A stretch of 64,000 nucleotides of DNA from Aedes albopictus. Its lineage: Eukaryota > Arthropoda > Insecta > Diptera > Culicidae. The number at the start of each line of letters is the position of its first letter. Within the stretch, counting starts at the first letter, position 1. The DNA lies in the NCBI RefSeq assembly GCF_035046485.1, contig NC_085138.1, positions 326,488,129 through 326,552,128 of the forward strand, in the 5' to 3' direction. Under the pieces are notes generated by a model. It saw only the letters and a program-made list of their open reading frames with translations, did no database searches and was not told the origin of the DNA. This document shows positions 31,366 through 43,900 of the stretch, in pieces. The position numbers and the translations under genes were made by a program.

Positions 31366-33060
31366 TCTCGTTCACCTAAGTGATCTGAAAGGCTATATAT
31401 TTACTCATAAATTGAATTTTCTATAGAAGACTCGGCGGGGTCACTTCACTGGCCGATTTCTCGGATGATAGCTCGAATCGAATCGGAATTTTACCGCATT
31501 GTTTGCTATTAAAATGGTTCGCATCGGTCAAGGCGTTCCGGAGTTATGGCCATTTGAGTGATCCGGACCAGCACCGGTAGAAGTGACCGTTTATAAAACT
31601 GAACCAAGCCCCATCATGCGACACACCAAACTGCGGCGATTTTTGTAACCTTTAGCATGGTTGACGAGTTATATGCGGAAATCAACACTGCAGATCGGAA
31701 ATTTCACGATGTCGACCAAAAATTCAAGATGGCTTTCTAAACTCCAAGATGGCGGCTCCAAATTCCAAAAATTCAGTGGTTTAATGGTGTTTTAAGCTCT
31801 AAAACCATGCAATGCGGGTATGTTTTGTATGGGGAAGGTGCCCGGAGTTCAAAAATGGCGACTTGAATATCCAAGATGGCGGCTCTAAATTGTAGATGGC
31901 GGTTGTATAATATTGTTTTAGGCTCCAATACCATGCAATATGGGTATATGTATTTGGTATGAGGAAGATGTCTGGAGTCCAAAAATGACAACCAGAACAT
32001 CCAATTAATTGTCTAAAATCCAAAATGGCGGCTCCAAAGTCAAGATGGTGGCTGTTTAATGAAGTTTTAGCACCGACGAACCGACGTGACAGTGGTGTTT
32101 CAAAACTGTCCCTCCTAAATTTAACGGTCGACCAGCGAAGCGAGCGAACGCTTCTGTCAAATCAGCGCAGACGCGAACCTCTTCCTATATGAATACACGG
32201 GGATTAGGAGTCAAGTTATCAAAATAACGCGAACCGTTATGGAGGAGGTGGTAGTGTTCAACTATTTTTCATCATAGCATCGGGAACAACAAATTTTAAT
32301 TTATTTGTTCTAGCTGTCACGTCGATTCGTCGGTGGTTTTAGGCTGCAAAACAATGCAATATGGGTGTACTTGGGAAGGGGAGATGTCCGGAGTTCAAAA
32401 ATGTTTACCAGAATATCCTAGATGGCGGCTTAAAATCCAAGATGGCGGCTGTTTAATGCAGTTTTTTACCCTAAAACCATGCAATATGGGTATATTTAGT
32501 ATGGGGCAGGTGTCCAGAGTCCAAAAATGGCGACCACACTATCCAAGATGGTGGCCTAAAATTCACAGTGGCGGCTCCAAATTCAAGAAGGTGACTGTTT
32601 AATTGGGTTTTAGGCTTCAAAACCATGCAATATCTGTTTATTTGGTATAGGGAAGAAGTCTTGACTCCAAAAGTGATGACCAGACTATTAAACATGGCGA
32701 TTTAAATCCAAGGTGGCGTCTCCAAATTCAAGATGGTGGCTGTCTAATGGAGGTTTACGCTGTAAAGTCATGGAATGTTGATATATTTCATATGTTGAAG
32801 TTGTTCGGAGACCGGAATATCCAAGATGGTGGTCCAAAATCCAAGATGGCGGCTCCAATTTCAAGATGGCGGTTGTTTAATGGAATTTCAGGGCCTAAAA
32901 CCACGCAATATGAGTATATCTGGTATGAAGAAGAAGGCTGGAGTCCATAAATAACAACCAGAATATCCAAGGTGGCGACTTAAATCCAAAATGACGGCTT
33001 AAAATTCAAGATAGCAGCTGTTTCCTAAAAGTTAGAGGCACCGCTCAAACGTCAAATTAT
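31366..33060. mobile_element. Repeat element, copy 5 (end A plus YY1-like motif array)
   Basis: Starts with a diverged end A (gcctctctcgttcacctaag), then the gttccggagttatggccat module and tandem units of about 150-170 bp. A typical unit reads ccaagatggcggct, ttaatggagttttaggc, aaaccatgcaatatgggtat. About twenty AAGATGGCGGC-like motifs lie between 31727 and 33000. End B was not found. Interrupted by a 265-bp element at 32071. Confidence 0.7.
32071..32335. mobile_element. 265-bp MITE with 22-bp TIRs and 7-bp duplication
   Basis: Ends CACCGACGAACCGACGTGAC and GTCACGTCGATTCGTCGGTG, flanked by GTTTTAG at 32064-32070 and 32336-32342. Removing it restores the unit phrase gttttaggctgc. The 7- or 8-bp duplication suggests hAT or a P-like transposase (inference). 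Confidence 0.9.
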
Positions 33061-33610
33061 CTGTGAGAGTAAGCAGGCCAGCATAAATTCGTACAGTGGA
33101 CAGAGTGGGTCATGCGTTTTATGGAAAAATGGAAAATTTGGTGGCATCTCATCAGATCAAAGCTTTTTAGGACCCAAATAACTGTGCAAAATTTGGGCAT
33201 GATCTGCTATATCCACATTTTGCGCAACGCACTTGAAGTTTTTATGGGATTTTACACGAGAAAACATACTTTTTGTATTTCTCTCATGAGAAGTTTTTTT
33301 TTCTGAATCGAAGTAACCGATAATGTGAAATCATAGCCTAAAGAGTTCATTAGATGGACAAATATATTTGTCATTGTAGTCCAACGTTTATCCATGGCCA
33401 AATATTTGTCATGTTTAAGAGGTTGTCCATAAATGATGTAGCTTTTTGGGGGGAGGGAGGTGTTTGTGATTTTGTGACGAAGTGTGACGATAGGGGGTAG
33501 GGGTTTATGATATGCTACGTAGCTTTCTACTAAGCTCATTGAAAAAAAGTATTTCGTTATTAATAAATTTTTTACTTGCATTAACTATCATAATCCAGTA
33601 AATAAAAAAA
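33061..33610. other. Spacer with a partial poly-G MITE
   Basis: No gene. At about 33418-33540 gaggttgtccataaatgatg and a G-rich tract resemble the poly-G MITE family, but the right end is not well preserved. Confidence 0.45.
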
Positions 33611-33623
33611 AAAATATGTATTG

Positions 33624-33886
33624 GGTCTCCAGTTAGCCTAGTGGTAAAGGCTATGGATCACCAATCCGGAGACGGCGGGTTTGATTCCCGTTCCGGTCGG
33701 GAAAATTTTCTCGACTCCCTGGGCATAGTGTATCATTGTGCTTGCCTCACAATATACAAATTCATGCTATGCAGGCAAAGAATGCCCTTCAATTAATAAC
33801 TGTGGAAGTGCTCAAAGAACACTAAGTTGGAGAGAGGCAGGCCAAGTTTCAGTGAGAACGTCGAGCCATAAAGAAGAAAGAAGAAG
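33624..33886 (+). mobile_element. Feilai-like tRNA-derived SINE, full length
   Basis: Starts ggtctccagttagcctagtg (A box tagcctagtgg), B box gggtttgattcccgt, then a body with ctgtggaagtgctcaaagaa and a tail of aagaagaaag repeats. A 13-bp duplication AAAATATGTATTG flanks it at 33611-33623 and 33887-33899. It would be transcribed by RNA polymerase III and mobilised by a LINE. The Feilai name is from memory of Aedes SINEs. Confidence 0.85.
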
Positions 33887-34170
33887 AAAATATGTATTGC
33901 ATGATCTATTTTTTCCATCATATAAATGTTAATAACAAATATTCGGCATAAATGCTGGCTTCCTTTCATAAGACATGTAGCTATCGGACGCAACAACTGT
34001 ATCTGAGAAAATGATGTATAATGAAGGAATAATGTGTATGAAAACCAATTTCACGCAAATGCTTCTCACTACCAATAGTTTGCTGCTTGTGCTGAACTGC
34101 ACTGTATTGCACGCCGCTAAGATTGCAAGGGAGAATGTTTCTAAGTTTTTGGCATTAGGCATTATTCAAG
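33887..34170. other. Spacer
   Basis: No supported feature. Confidence 0.4.
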
Positions 34171-35470
34171 AGTTCCTTATATAGTTTCTACAGGACTTCC
34201 TCGAAGAATTCCTCCAACAATTTCTGAAGAAGCTCCTATAGCAGCATTGAAAGGAATTTCTCATGGTGTTCTTTATAGGTTTCCCCAATAGGAGAAGGAT
34301 AACATTTTCACAGGAATTCCTACTGGGAATCTCAGAAAAAGCTTCTGAAATCATCCCAAAAGAATTTGGAGGAATCTCAAAAATAATCTCTCATGAAACT
34401 TCCAGAAGAATTTCAGAAGAAAGTCCTGGAGGAATCTTGTAAGGAAATCTTAGAGAAATTCCAAAATAAATATCGTGAGGAGTTCCTGGAGCAACGCTAG
34501 ATTGAACTTTTGGAGAAATCTTGAATAAATTCTTAAAGAATCTCAGAAGGAGCTATTTGAAGAGTCTCAGAAGAAACTCCTGGTTCAATTTCTGAAGTAA
34601 ATACGGAATTGAAGGAAACCCGGAAGGAATTTCTGAAGGAACGCCGAAAATAACTTTTGGGGAATCCCGGAAGATATCCAGATAGAACTCCTGGTGAAGT
34701 CTAAGAAAGGAAATCTTGGTGGGATTCCATAAAGAGTGAATGGTGGAAAAGTTTCTGGGGGAGTCCTAGAAAAAAAAACCTGGATAAATCCTAGAAGGAA
34801 GTCCTCGGGGATCTCAGAAGAAACTCCCAGAAGAATCCAGGAAGGAATTCCGGAAAAAATCCGGAAAAGAACTACAGGAAGGGTTTTGAAAGAATGCCAG
34901 AGGATTTTCCTTCAGAGATGAATTAACGAATATCTGAATGAATTCCTGAAGGAAACCAAGAAGGAACTCCTGGAGGAATCCCGAAAGGGACTTCTTTAGG
35001 AAACACAGAAAGAAGTTCTGATGGAATCTCAAAATAAAATCAGGTTAAATTCCCTGAAGAGATGTCCGCAGAAAGTGCTGGTGGATCAGAGGAGAAGAAA
35101 ACCTTGAAAGAACTCCCGCAGGAAACCATGGATAAACTTTTAGAAAAACCTTAAAAAAAAACTCCGGAGAAATCTCAGAAGAAGCTTTTGGTGGAATCTA
35201 AGAAGGAACTCCGGAAGGAGTTCATGGAAGATTTCTGAAGGAACGCCTGAAGGAATACGAAAAGGTATACAAAAATACAATTGGAAGGAAAAGAAAAATA
35301 CAAATGGGATCCCAAAGGAAATACTTGGAGAAATCCCAGAAGGAAGTGCTGGAGGAATTAAAAAGGGAGGATTTCTCAAAAATGTGAATCCCAAAAGAAA
35401 CTCCTTGAGGAATTCCAGAATGCACTGCTGAAACAATTTTAGAAGAAACTCCTGCAGTGTCCTTCAAATG
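34171..35470. repeat. Old, decayed 24-bp minisatellite
   Basis: Repeated ggaattcctgaagg, ctcctggaggaatc and aagaaactcct phrases at roughly 12- and 24-base spacing, heavily diverged with indels. It is the same family as the array at 37923-45395 but in the opposite orientation. Coding frames here are by-products. Confidence 0.8.
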
Positions 35471-35720
35471 TCATGGTGAATTTCATTCAAATGAAACCAA
35501 ATTGATATTCTTAACAGATTTATTAGTGAGCAAACTAATATCTTCGAAAGAGCTTCTAGGCTAATATGGTATTGAACTGTGTTGGGAGCATCAACTTCCT
35601 GTTCTTCGACATTGAGCAGAACGATGGGTGGTTTATTGAGGCATTAGCTTTGGTGATAATCTCCTCTGGTTGCACCTATGGTCTTGACGTTGGCGATCTG
35701 AACGTGGCAGTCGGCAATGT

Positions 35721-35899
35721 TTTATTTCTTTCTATGTTAACGAGATTTTAAGCCCTAGGCTTCTCCATCTCAGGACCCACGCTTTACTTCCCTTCCTAAG
35801 GAAGAATCCACATTTTGCGAGTTTGTCAGGAGTGGGATTCTATCCCAGATCCTCGGCGTGATAGTCACGTGCTTTAACCATCACATCAGATCCGCTCCA
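35721..35899 (-). mobile_element. tRNA-derived SINE with 13-bp target duplication
   Basis: Flanked by CAGTCGGCAATGT at 35708-35720 and 35900-35912. On the minus strand it has a tRNA-like head (gatggttaaagcacgtgact, then gggatagaatcccac as B box) and an A/G-rich tail at its left end. Family distinct from the Feilai-like copies. Confidence 0.85.
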
Positions 35900-36052
35900 C
35901 AGTCGGCAATGTGTTCTTGCTATTGTTGTTTTTTCATAATATTCGTTATTCATACAAGTGAAAATTGAAATCAGAACTCAGTTTCGAGTTTCTTTTTTCG
36001 TTACTTGCTTTTTTACATGACAATTTTGCTGAGGGGGGGGGGTTATTTAACA

Positions 36053-36171
36053 AGCTACGTCATTTATAGGGGGGGGGGGTTTAATCAAATTTGTGACGAA
36101 ATGCTACGAGGAGGGAGGGCGGTTATTAAAAATCGCTTGAAAAAAACTACGTCATTTATGGACGCCCCCTA
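36053..36171 (+). mobile_element. Poly-G MITE copy, partial
   Basis: aagctacgtcatttata with G tract on the left and aactacgtcatttatggacg with ccccc on the right; gacgaaatgctacgagg inside. The left terminus is replaced by a G run. Confidence 0.6.
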
Positions 36172-36263
36172 ATGGGATCGTAAGGTATCCTGGAAAACTT
36201 TGTCGAAGACCACAAAGTAATCTGATGCTTATGAAAAAAGTTATAGCGTTAACATTGCTTGCC

Positions 36264-36368
36264 GGAAGCCCTTCAATTAATAACTGTGGAAGTGCTCTGA
36301 GAACACTAAGTTTAAGAGAGGTACGCCAAGTTCCAATGCGAACGTCGAGCCATAAAGAAGAAGAAGAG
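36264..36368 (+). mobile_element. 5'-truncated Feilai-like SINE
   Basis: Contains only the 3' body (ctgtggaagtgctctgagaa, gaacgtcgagccataaag) and the aagaagaaga tail. A 9-bp duplication TTGCTTGCC at 36255-36263 and 36369-36377 shows that it inserted already truncated. Confidence 0.85.
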
Positions 36369-36377
36369 TTGCTTGCC

Positions 36378-37794
36378 AAAATAGCATGATTTTGTTGCTA
36401 TTGTTATTCTTTTACATGTTAACACTTAAACACATGCATGTGGTTTGTTGAATATAACGTTTTTTACAAGTATCAGATCGCTTTGCGGTCTTCGACAAAA
36501 ATTTTCAGAATATCTTAGGCTATTATTTTACATTATCGGTTAAAAAAGTTTCAGACAAACTTTTTCAACTTATGTAAAAAATGCCAAAAAGTATGTTTTC
36601 CAATACAAATTTCAATTGCAATGTGTACGCAACCGATCGGACCCGAAATAAAACCAAAAAAGCTTTTGTATTCTCTGATGTTTCTCCTTAATGGGGGTAC
36701 CTAAATAGAATTTACCTTAGTGGATTCATGCTCAATGTAGGTTCCAGTGTACAAGTCTGTCATGTTGTAATGATGTTGTAACTTCAAATACAGTGCCTAA
36801 CAAGCAAATGAACAAAATTATCACCTTTCACAGCTTTTTAGGTCAGGCACGCAACTACCGTGATTGTTAATTAACCGAACCTAAGCGCTTTAATTGTACC
36901 TCTGCGTATGAATTCACCACGGCTTACTTGGTTAACTCATCAAGCTTCATCCAACAACAAACAGTTTGTTGTTGAATGGTTTATCGTGCTTCGTGCACTC
37001 ATGGGAAAAAAGCATACTCTGGCCGCGCCCATCTGGGAAACATCATAATCGGGTTGGGTGATATTTAGGTACCTACGAGAGACACGCAACGTGACATTGA
37101 ATTTACAACTAACCATCAGTCGTCTGTGCAATGATTGTTAACACTATCGTTCGGTGTGGGTGGGCGGTCATGGGCGTTGTTAAGACGAAAGATAATAAAT
37201 GAAACAGTTCGACGGCAAAAAACCACTGTGGTTCTTTTTTTTTGCCGGACGTTACAGTCCAATGAAGGCGATGCTTGCTTACCTGGTCGGTGTCCAATCA
37301 GGACTTCCACAGGAATCGCCAGAGGTCTTCTTTACTAATATTGTTTGTATTAATATATTGTGTGGCAAGCGCGAGGAAAAGGAAGTCAAAGCAATATCAA
37401 TCATGAAAAGTTTCTGATCGAACCCAGACACCTTCACCGTAGGATTGCTGAAAACTGGCTAAACTATACGGGCCTAATCATCGTGGTTATCTTTCGTCAA
37501 TCGAGTTCACCGCCAGTGGACATCTTGTAAATGGATATTACGGCATATTACTTACCTTTTTGCCGGATTTGGGTTGGTGAGGAAAATCCGAAGGTTGCGT
37601 GACTGTTATCTTGTTATCTTCTTAGGCGGGAATCGACGTTGGGAAGCTTTGACTCTCCCAATTCGAGTTGGGAATCATTAAAATATATATTCACGAATTG
37701 TATCGTGTTTCAGGGTTAAATCCACAATATTAAATTGATCTAAAAAAGTATTGTGATTAGTTCACCTGATAGCCTGAACTGTAGTGAATACAGG
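36378..37794. other. Region without recognised gene
   Basis: Several short frames, none with a recognisable domain, promoter or splice context. Composition is more balanced around 36950-37330, so unique host sequence is possible. Confidence 0.4.
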
Positions 37795-37922
37795 GCTTAT
37801 GGCGCAGTGGTCATACGTTAGCTTCATAAGTGGATGGTCATGGGTTCGATTCCGGCCCCGATATTTAAATTTTTCGTCAGTTGCTTTTCCCCCTGAGAGC
37901 GGCGGACGCCTTCTTCTGAGTC
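37795..37922 (+). mobile_element. SINE head (second tRNA-derived family) at array start
   Basis: ggcttatggcgcagtggtca supplies the A box; gggttcgattccgg the B box. The body reads cgtcagttgctttt and ttctgagtcca. The same family is complete at 55912-56357. The copy stops at gagtccacag, where the 24-bp array begins. Confidence 0.8.
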
Positions 37923-40900
37923 CACAGGGATTCCTCCAGGAACTTCCACTTTTTAGTGAAATTTTGAAGGGATTCTCCCGGGAATTCCCACAGGGATTCC
38001 TCCGGGAATTCCCACAGGGATTCCTCCGGGAATTCCCACAGGGATCCCTCCAGGAATTCCCACAGGGATTCCTCCAGGAATTCCCACAGGGATTCCTCCA
38101 GGAATTCCCACAGGGATTCCTCCAGGAATTCCCACAGGGATTCCTCCAGGAATTCCCTCAGGGATTCCTCCAGGAATTCCCTCAGGGATTCCTCCAGGAA
38201 TTCCCTCAGGGATTCCTCCAGGAATTCCCTCAGGGATTCCTCCGGGAATTCCCACAGGGATTCCTCCGGGAATTCCCACAGGGATCCCTCCAGGAATTCC
38301 CACAGGGATTCCTCCAGGAATTCCCACAGGGATTCCTCCAGGAATTCCCTCAGGGATTCCTCCAGGAATTCCCTCAGGGATTCCTCCAGGAATTCCCTCA
38401 GGGATTCCTCCAGGAATTCCCTCAGGGATTCCTCCAGGAATTCCCTCAGGGATTCCTCCAGGAATTCCCTCAGGGATTCCTCCAGGAATTCCCTCAGGGA
38501 TTCCTCCAGGAATTCCCTCAGGGATTCCTCCAGGAATTCCCTCAGGGATTCCTCCAGGAATTCCCTCAGGGATTCCTCCAGGAATTCCCTCAGGGATTCC
38601 TCCAGGAATTCCCTCAGGGATTCCTCCAGGAATTCCCTCAGGGATTCCTCCAGGAATTCCCTCAGGGATTCCTCCAGGAATTCCCTCAGGGATTCCTCCA
38701 GGAATTCCCTCAGGGATTCCTCCAGGAATTCCCTCAGGGATTCCTCCAGGAATTCCCTCAGGGATTCCTCCAGGAATTCCCTCAGGGATTCCTCCAGGAA
38801 TTCCCACAGGGATTCCTCCAGGAATTCCCACAGGGATTCCTCCAGGAATTCCCTCAGGGATTCCTCCAGGAATTCCCATAGGGATTCCTCCAGGAATTCC
38901 CACAGGGATTCCTCCAGGAATTCCCACAGGGATTCCTCCAGTAATTCCCACAGGGATTCCTCCAGGAATTCCCACAGGGATTCCTCCAGTAATTCCCTCA
39001 GGGATTCCTCCAGGAATTCCCTCAGGGATTCCTCCAGGAATTCCCTCAGGGATTCCTCCAGGAATTCCCTCAGGGATTCCTCCAGGAATTCCCTCAGGGA
39101 TTCCTCCAGGAATTCCCTCAGGGATTCCTCCAGGAATTCCCTCAGGGATTCCTCCAGGAATTCCCTCAGGGATTCCTCCAGGAATTCCCTCAGGGATTCC
39201 TCCAGGAATTCCCTCAGGGATTCCTCCAGGAATTCCCTCAGGGATTCCTCCAGGAATTCCCTCAGGGATTCCTCCAGGAATTCCCTCAGGGATTCCTCCA
39301 GGAATTCCCTCAGGGATTCCTCCAGGAATTCCCTCAGGGATTCCTCCAGGAATTCCCTCAGGGATTCCTCCAGGAATTCCCTCAGGGATTCCTCCAGGAA
39401 TTCCCTCAGGGATTCCTCCAGGAATTCCCTCAGGGATTCCTCCAGGAATTCCCTCAGGGATTCCTCCAGGAATTCCCTCAGGGATTCCTCCAGGAATTCC
39501 CTCAGGGATTCCTCCAGGAATTCCCTCAGGGATTCCTCCAGGAATTCCCTCAGGGATTCCTCCAGGAATTCCCTCAGGGATTCCTCCAGGAAATCCCTCA
39601 GGGATTCCTCCAGGAAATCCCTCAGGGATTCCTCCAGGAATTCCCTCAGGGATTCCTCCAGGAATTCCCTCAGGGATTCCTCCAGGAATTCCCTCAGGGA
39701 TTCCTCCAGGAATTCCCTCAGGGATTCCTCCAGGAATTCCCTCAGGGATTCCTCCAGGAATTCCCTCAGGGATTCCTCCAGGAATTCCCTCAGGGATTCC
39801 TCCAGGAATTCCCTCAGGGATTCCTCCAGGAATTCCCACAGGCATTCCTCCAGGAATTCCCTCAGGGATTCCTCCAGGAATTCCCTCAGGGATTCCTCCA
39901 GGAATTCCCTCAGGGATTCCTCCAGGAATTCCCTCAGGGATTCCTCCAGGAATTCCCTCAGGGATTCCTCCAGGAATTCCCTCAGGGATTCCTCCAGGAA
40001 TTCCCTCAGGGATTCCTCCAGGAATTCCCACAGGGATTCCTCCAGGAATTCCCACAGGAATTCCTCCAGGAATTCCCACAGGAATTCCTCCAGGAATTCC
40101 CACAGGAATTCCTCCAGGAATTCCCACAGGGATTCCTCCAGGAATTCCTCCAGGAATTCCCACAGTGATTCCTCCAGGAATTCCCACAGGGATTCCTCCA
40201 GGAATTCCCACAGGGATTCCTCCAGGAATTCCCACAGGGATTCCTCCTGGAATTCCCACAGGGATTCCTTCTGGAATTCCCACAGGGATTCCTCCTGGAA
40301 TTCCCACAGGGATTCCTCAAGGAATTCCCACAGGGATTCCTCCAGGAATTCTCACAGGGATTCCTCCAGGAATTCCCTCAGGGATTCCTCCAGGAATTCC
40401 ATCAGGGATTCCTCCAGGAATTCCATCAGGGATTCCTCCAGGAATTCCCTCAGGGATTCCTCCAGGAATTCCTTCAGGGATTCCTCCAGGAATTCCCTCA
40501 GGGATTCCTCCAGGAATTCCCTCAGGGATTCCTCCAGGAATTCCCTCAGGGATTCCTCCAGGAATTCCCTCAGGGATTCCTCCTGGAATTCCCTCAGGGA
40601 TTCTTTCAGGAATTCCCTCAGGGATTCCTCCAGGAATTCCCTCAGGGATTCCTCCAGGAATTCCCTCAGGGATTCCTCCTGGAATTCCCTCAGGGATTCC
40701 TCCTGGAATTCCCTCAGGGATTCCTCCTGGAATTCCCTCAGGGATTCCTCCTGGAATTCCCTCAGGGATTCCTCCTGGAATTCCCTCAGGGATTCCTCCT
40801 GGAATTCCCTCAGGGATTCCTCCTGGAATTCCCTCAGGGATTCCTCCTGGAATTCCCTCAGGGATTCCTCCTGGAATTCCCTCAGGGATTCCTCCTGGAA

Positions 40901-43900
40901 TTCCCTCAGGGATTCCTCCAGGAATTCCTTCAGGGATTCCTCCAGGAATTCCTTCAGGGATTCCTCCAGGAATTCCTTCAGGGATTCCTCCAGGAATTCC
41001 TTCAGGGATTCCTCCAGGAATTCCTTCAGGGATTCCTTCAGGAATTCCCACAGGAATTCCTCCAGGAATTCCCACAGGAATTCCTCCAGGAATTCCCACA
41101 GGAATTCCTCCAGGAATTCCCACAGGAATTCCTCCAGGAATTCCCACAGGAATTCATCCAGGAATTCCCACAGGAATTCCTCCAGGAATTCCCACAGGAA
41201 TTCCTCCAGGAATTCCCACAGGAATTCCTCCAGGAATTCCCACAGGAATTCCTCCAGGAATTCCCACAGGAATTCCTCCAGGAATTCCCACAGGAATTCC
41301 TCCAGGAATTCCCACAGGAATTCCTCCAGGAATTCCCACAGGAATTCCTCCAGGAATTCCCACAGGAATTCCTCCAGGAATTCCCACAGGAATTCCTCCA
41401 GGAATTCCCACAGGAATTCCTCCAGGAATTCCCACAGGAATTCCTCCAGGAATTCCCACAGGAATTCCTCCAGGAATTCCCACAGGGATTCCTCCAGGAA
41501 TTCCTCCAGGAATTCCCACAGGGATTCCTCCAGGAATTCCCACAGGGATTCCTCTAGGAATTCCCACAGGGATTCCTTCAGGAATTCCCACAGGGATTCC
41601 TCCAGGAATTCCCACAGGGATTCCTCCAGGAATTCCCACAGGGATCCCTCCAGGAATTCCCACAGGGATTCCTCTAGGACTTCCCACAGGGATTCCTCTA
41701 GGAATTCCCACAGGGATTCCTCCAGGAATTCCCACAGGGATTCCTCCAGGAATTCTCACAGGGATTCATCCAGGAATTCCCACAGGGATTCATCCAGGAA
41801 TTCCCACAGGGATTCATCCAGGAATTCCCACAGGGATTCCTCCAGGAATTCCCATAGGGATTCCTCCAGGAATTCCTATTGGGATTCCTCCAGGAATTCC
41901 CACAGGGATTCCTCCAGGAATTCCCACAGGGATTCCTCCAGGAATTCCCACAGGGATTCCTCCAGGAATTCCCACAGGGATTCCTCCAGGAATTCCTCCA
42001 GGAATTCCCACAGGGATTCCTCCAGGAATTCCCACAGGGATTCCTCCAGGAATTCCCACAGGGATTCCTCCAGGAATTCCCACAGGGATTCCTCTAGGAC
42101 TTCCCACAGGGATTCCTCTAGGAGTTCCCACAGGGATTCCTCCAGGAATTCCCACAGGGATTCCTCCAGGAATTCCCACAGGGATTCCTCCAGGAATTCC
42201 CACAGGGATTCCTCCAGGAATTCCCACAGGGATTCATCCAGGAATTCCCACAGGGATTCATCCAGGAATTCCCATAGGGATTCCTCCAGGAATTCCCACA
42301 GGGATTCCTCCAGGAATTCCCACAGGGATTCCTCCAGGAATTCCCACAGGGATTCCTCCAGGAATTCCCACAGGGATTCCTCCAGGAATTCCCACAGGGA
42401 TTCCTCCAGGAATTCCCACAGGGATTACTCCAGGAATTCCCACAGGGATTCCTCCAGGAATTCCCTCTGGGATTCCTCCAGGAATTCCCACAGGGATTCA
42501 TCCAGGAATTCCCACAGGGATTCATCCAGGAATTCCCACAGGGATTCATCCAGGAATTCCCACAGGGATTCATCCAGGAATTCCCTCTGGGATTCCTCTA
42601 GGAATTCCTTCAGGGATTCCTCCAGGAATTCCTTCAGGGATTCCTCCAGGAATTCCTTCAGGGATTCCTCCAGGAATTCTTTCAGGGATTCCTCCAGGAA
42701 TTCCTTCAGGGATTCCTCCAGGAATTCCATCAGAGATTTCTCCAGGAATTCCATCAGAGATTTCTCCAGGAATTCCTTCAGAGATTTCTCCAGGAATTCC
42801 ATCAGAGATTTCTCCAGGAATTCCTTCAGGGATTTCTCCAGGAATTCCTTCAGGGATTTCTCCAGGAACTCCTTCAGGGATTTCTCCAGGAATTCCTTCA
42901 GGGATCTCTCCAGGAATTCCTGCAGGGATTTCTCCAGGAATTCCATCAGAGATTTCTCCAGGAATTCCTTCAGGGATTCCTCCAGGAATTCCTTCAGGGA
43001 TTCCTCCAGGAATTCCTTCAAGGATTTCTCCAGGAATTCCTTCAGGGATTCCTCCAGGAATTCCTTCAGGGATTCCTCCAGGAATTCCTTCAGGGATTCT
43101 TCCAGGAATTCTCACAGGGATTCCTCCAGGAATTCCCACAGGGATTCCTCCAGGAATTCCCACAGGGATTCCTCCAGGAATTCCCACAGGGATTCCTCCA
43201 GGAATTCCCACAGGGATTCCTCCAGGAATTCCCACAGGGATTCCTCCAGGAATTCCCACAGGGATTCCTCCAGGAATTCCCACAGGGATTCCTCCAGGAA
43301 TTCCCACAGGGATTCCTCCAGGAATTCCCACAGGGATTCCTCCAGGAATTCCCACAGGGATTCCTCCAGGAATTCCCACAGGGATTCCTCCAGGAATTCC
43401 CACAGGGATTCCTCCAGGAATTCCCACAGGGATTCCTCCAGGAATTCCCTCTGGGATTCCTCCAGGAATTCCCTCTGGGATTCCTCCAGGAATTCCCTCT
43501 GGGATTCCTCCAGGAATTCCCACAGGGATTCATCCAGGAATTCCCACAGGGATTCATCCAGGAATTCCCTCTGGGATTCCTCTAGGAATTCCTTCAGGGA
43601 TTCCTCCAGGAATTCCTTCAGGGATTTCTCCAGGAATTCCTTCAGGGATTCCTCCAGGAATTCCTTCAGGGATTCCTCCAGGAATTCCTTCAGGGATTCC
43701 TCCAGGAATTCTTTCAGGGATTCCTCCAGGAATTCCTTCAGGGATTCCTCCAGGAATTCCATCAGAGATTTCTCCAGGAATTCCATCAGAGATGTCTCCA
43801 GGAATTCCTTCAGAGATTTCTCCAGGAATTCCATCAGAGATTTCTCCAGGAATTCCTTCAGGGATTTCTCCAGGAATTCCTTCAGGGATCTCTCCAGGAA

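Noticed and set aside
35140..35467. 98- and 81-codon Phe-rich frames
   Set aside because: They read through the decayed minisatellite on its minus strand.
37795..37865. tRNA gene
   Set aside because: A and B boxes are present, but the matching longer body at 55912-56357 shows it is a SINE head and no acceptor-stem pairing was evident.
42425..43021. Repeated [12 protein letters not shown] frame resembling a coiled-coil protein
   Set aside because: It is another reading frame of the same minisatellite; strict 24-bp periodicity explains it.
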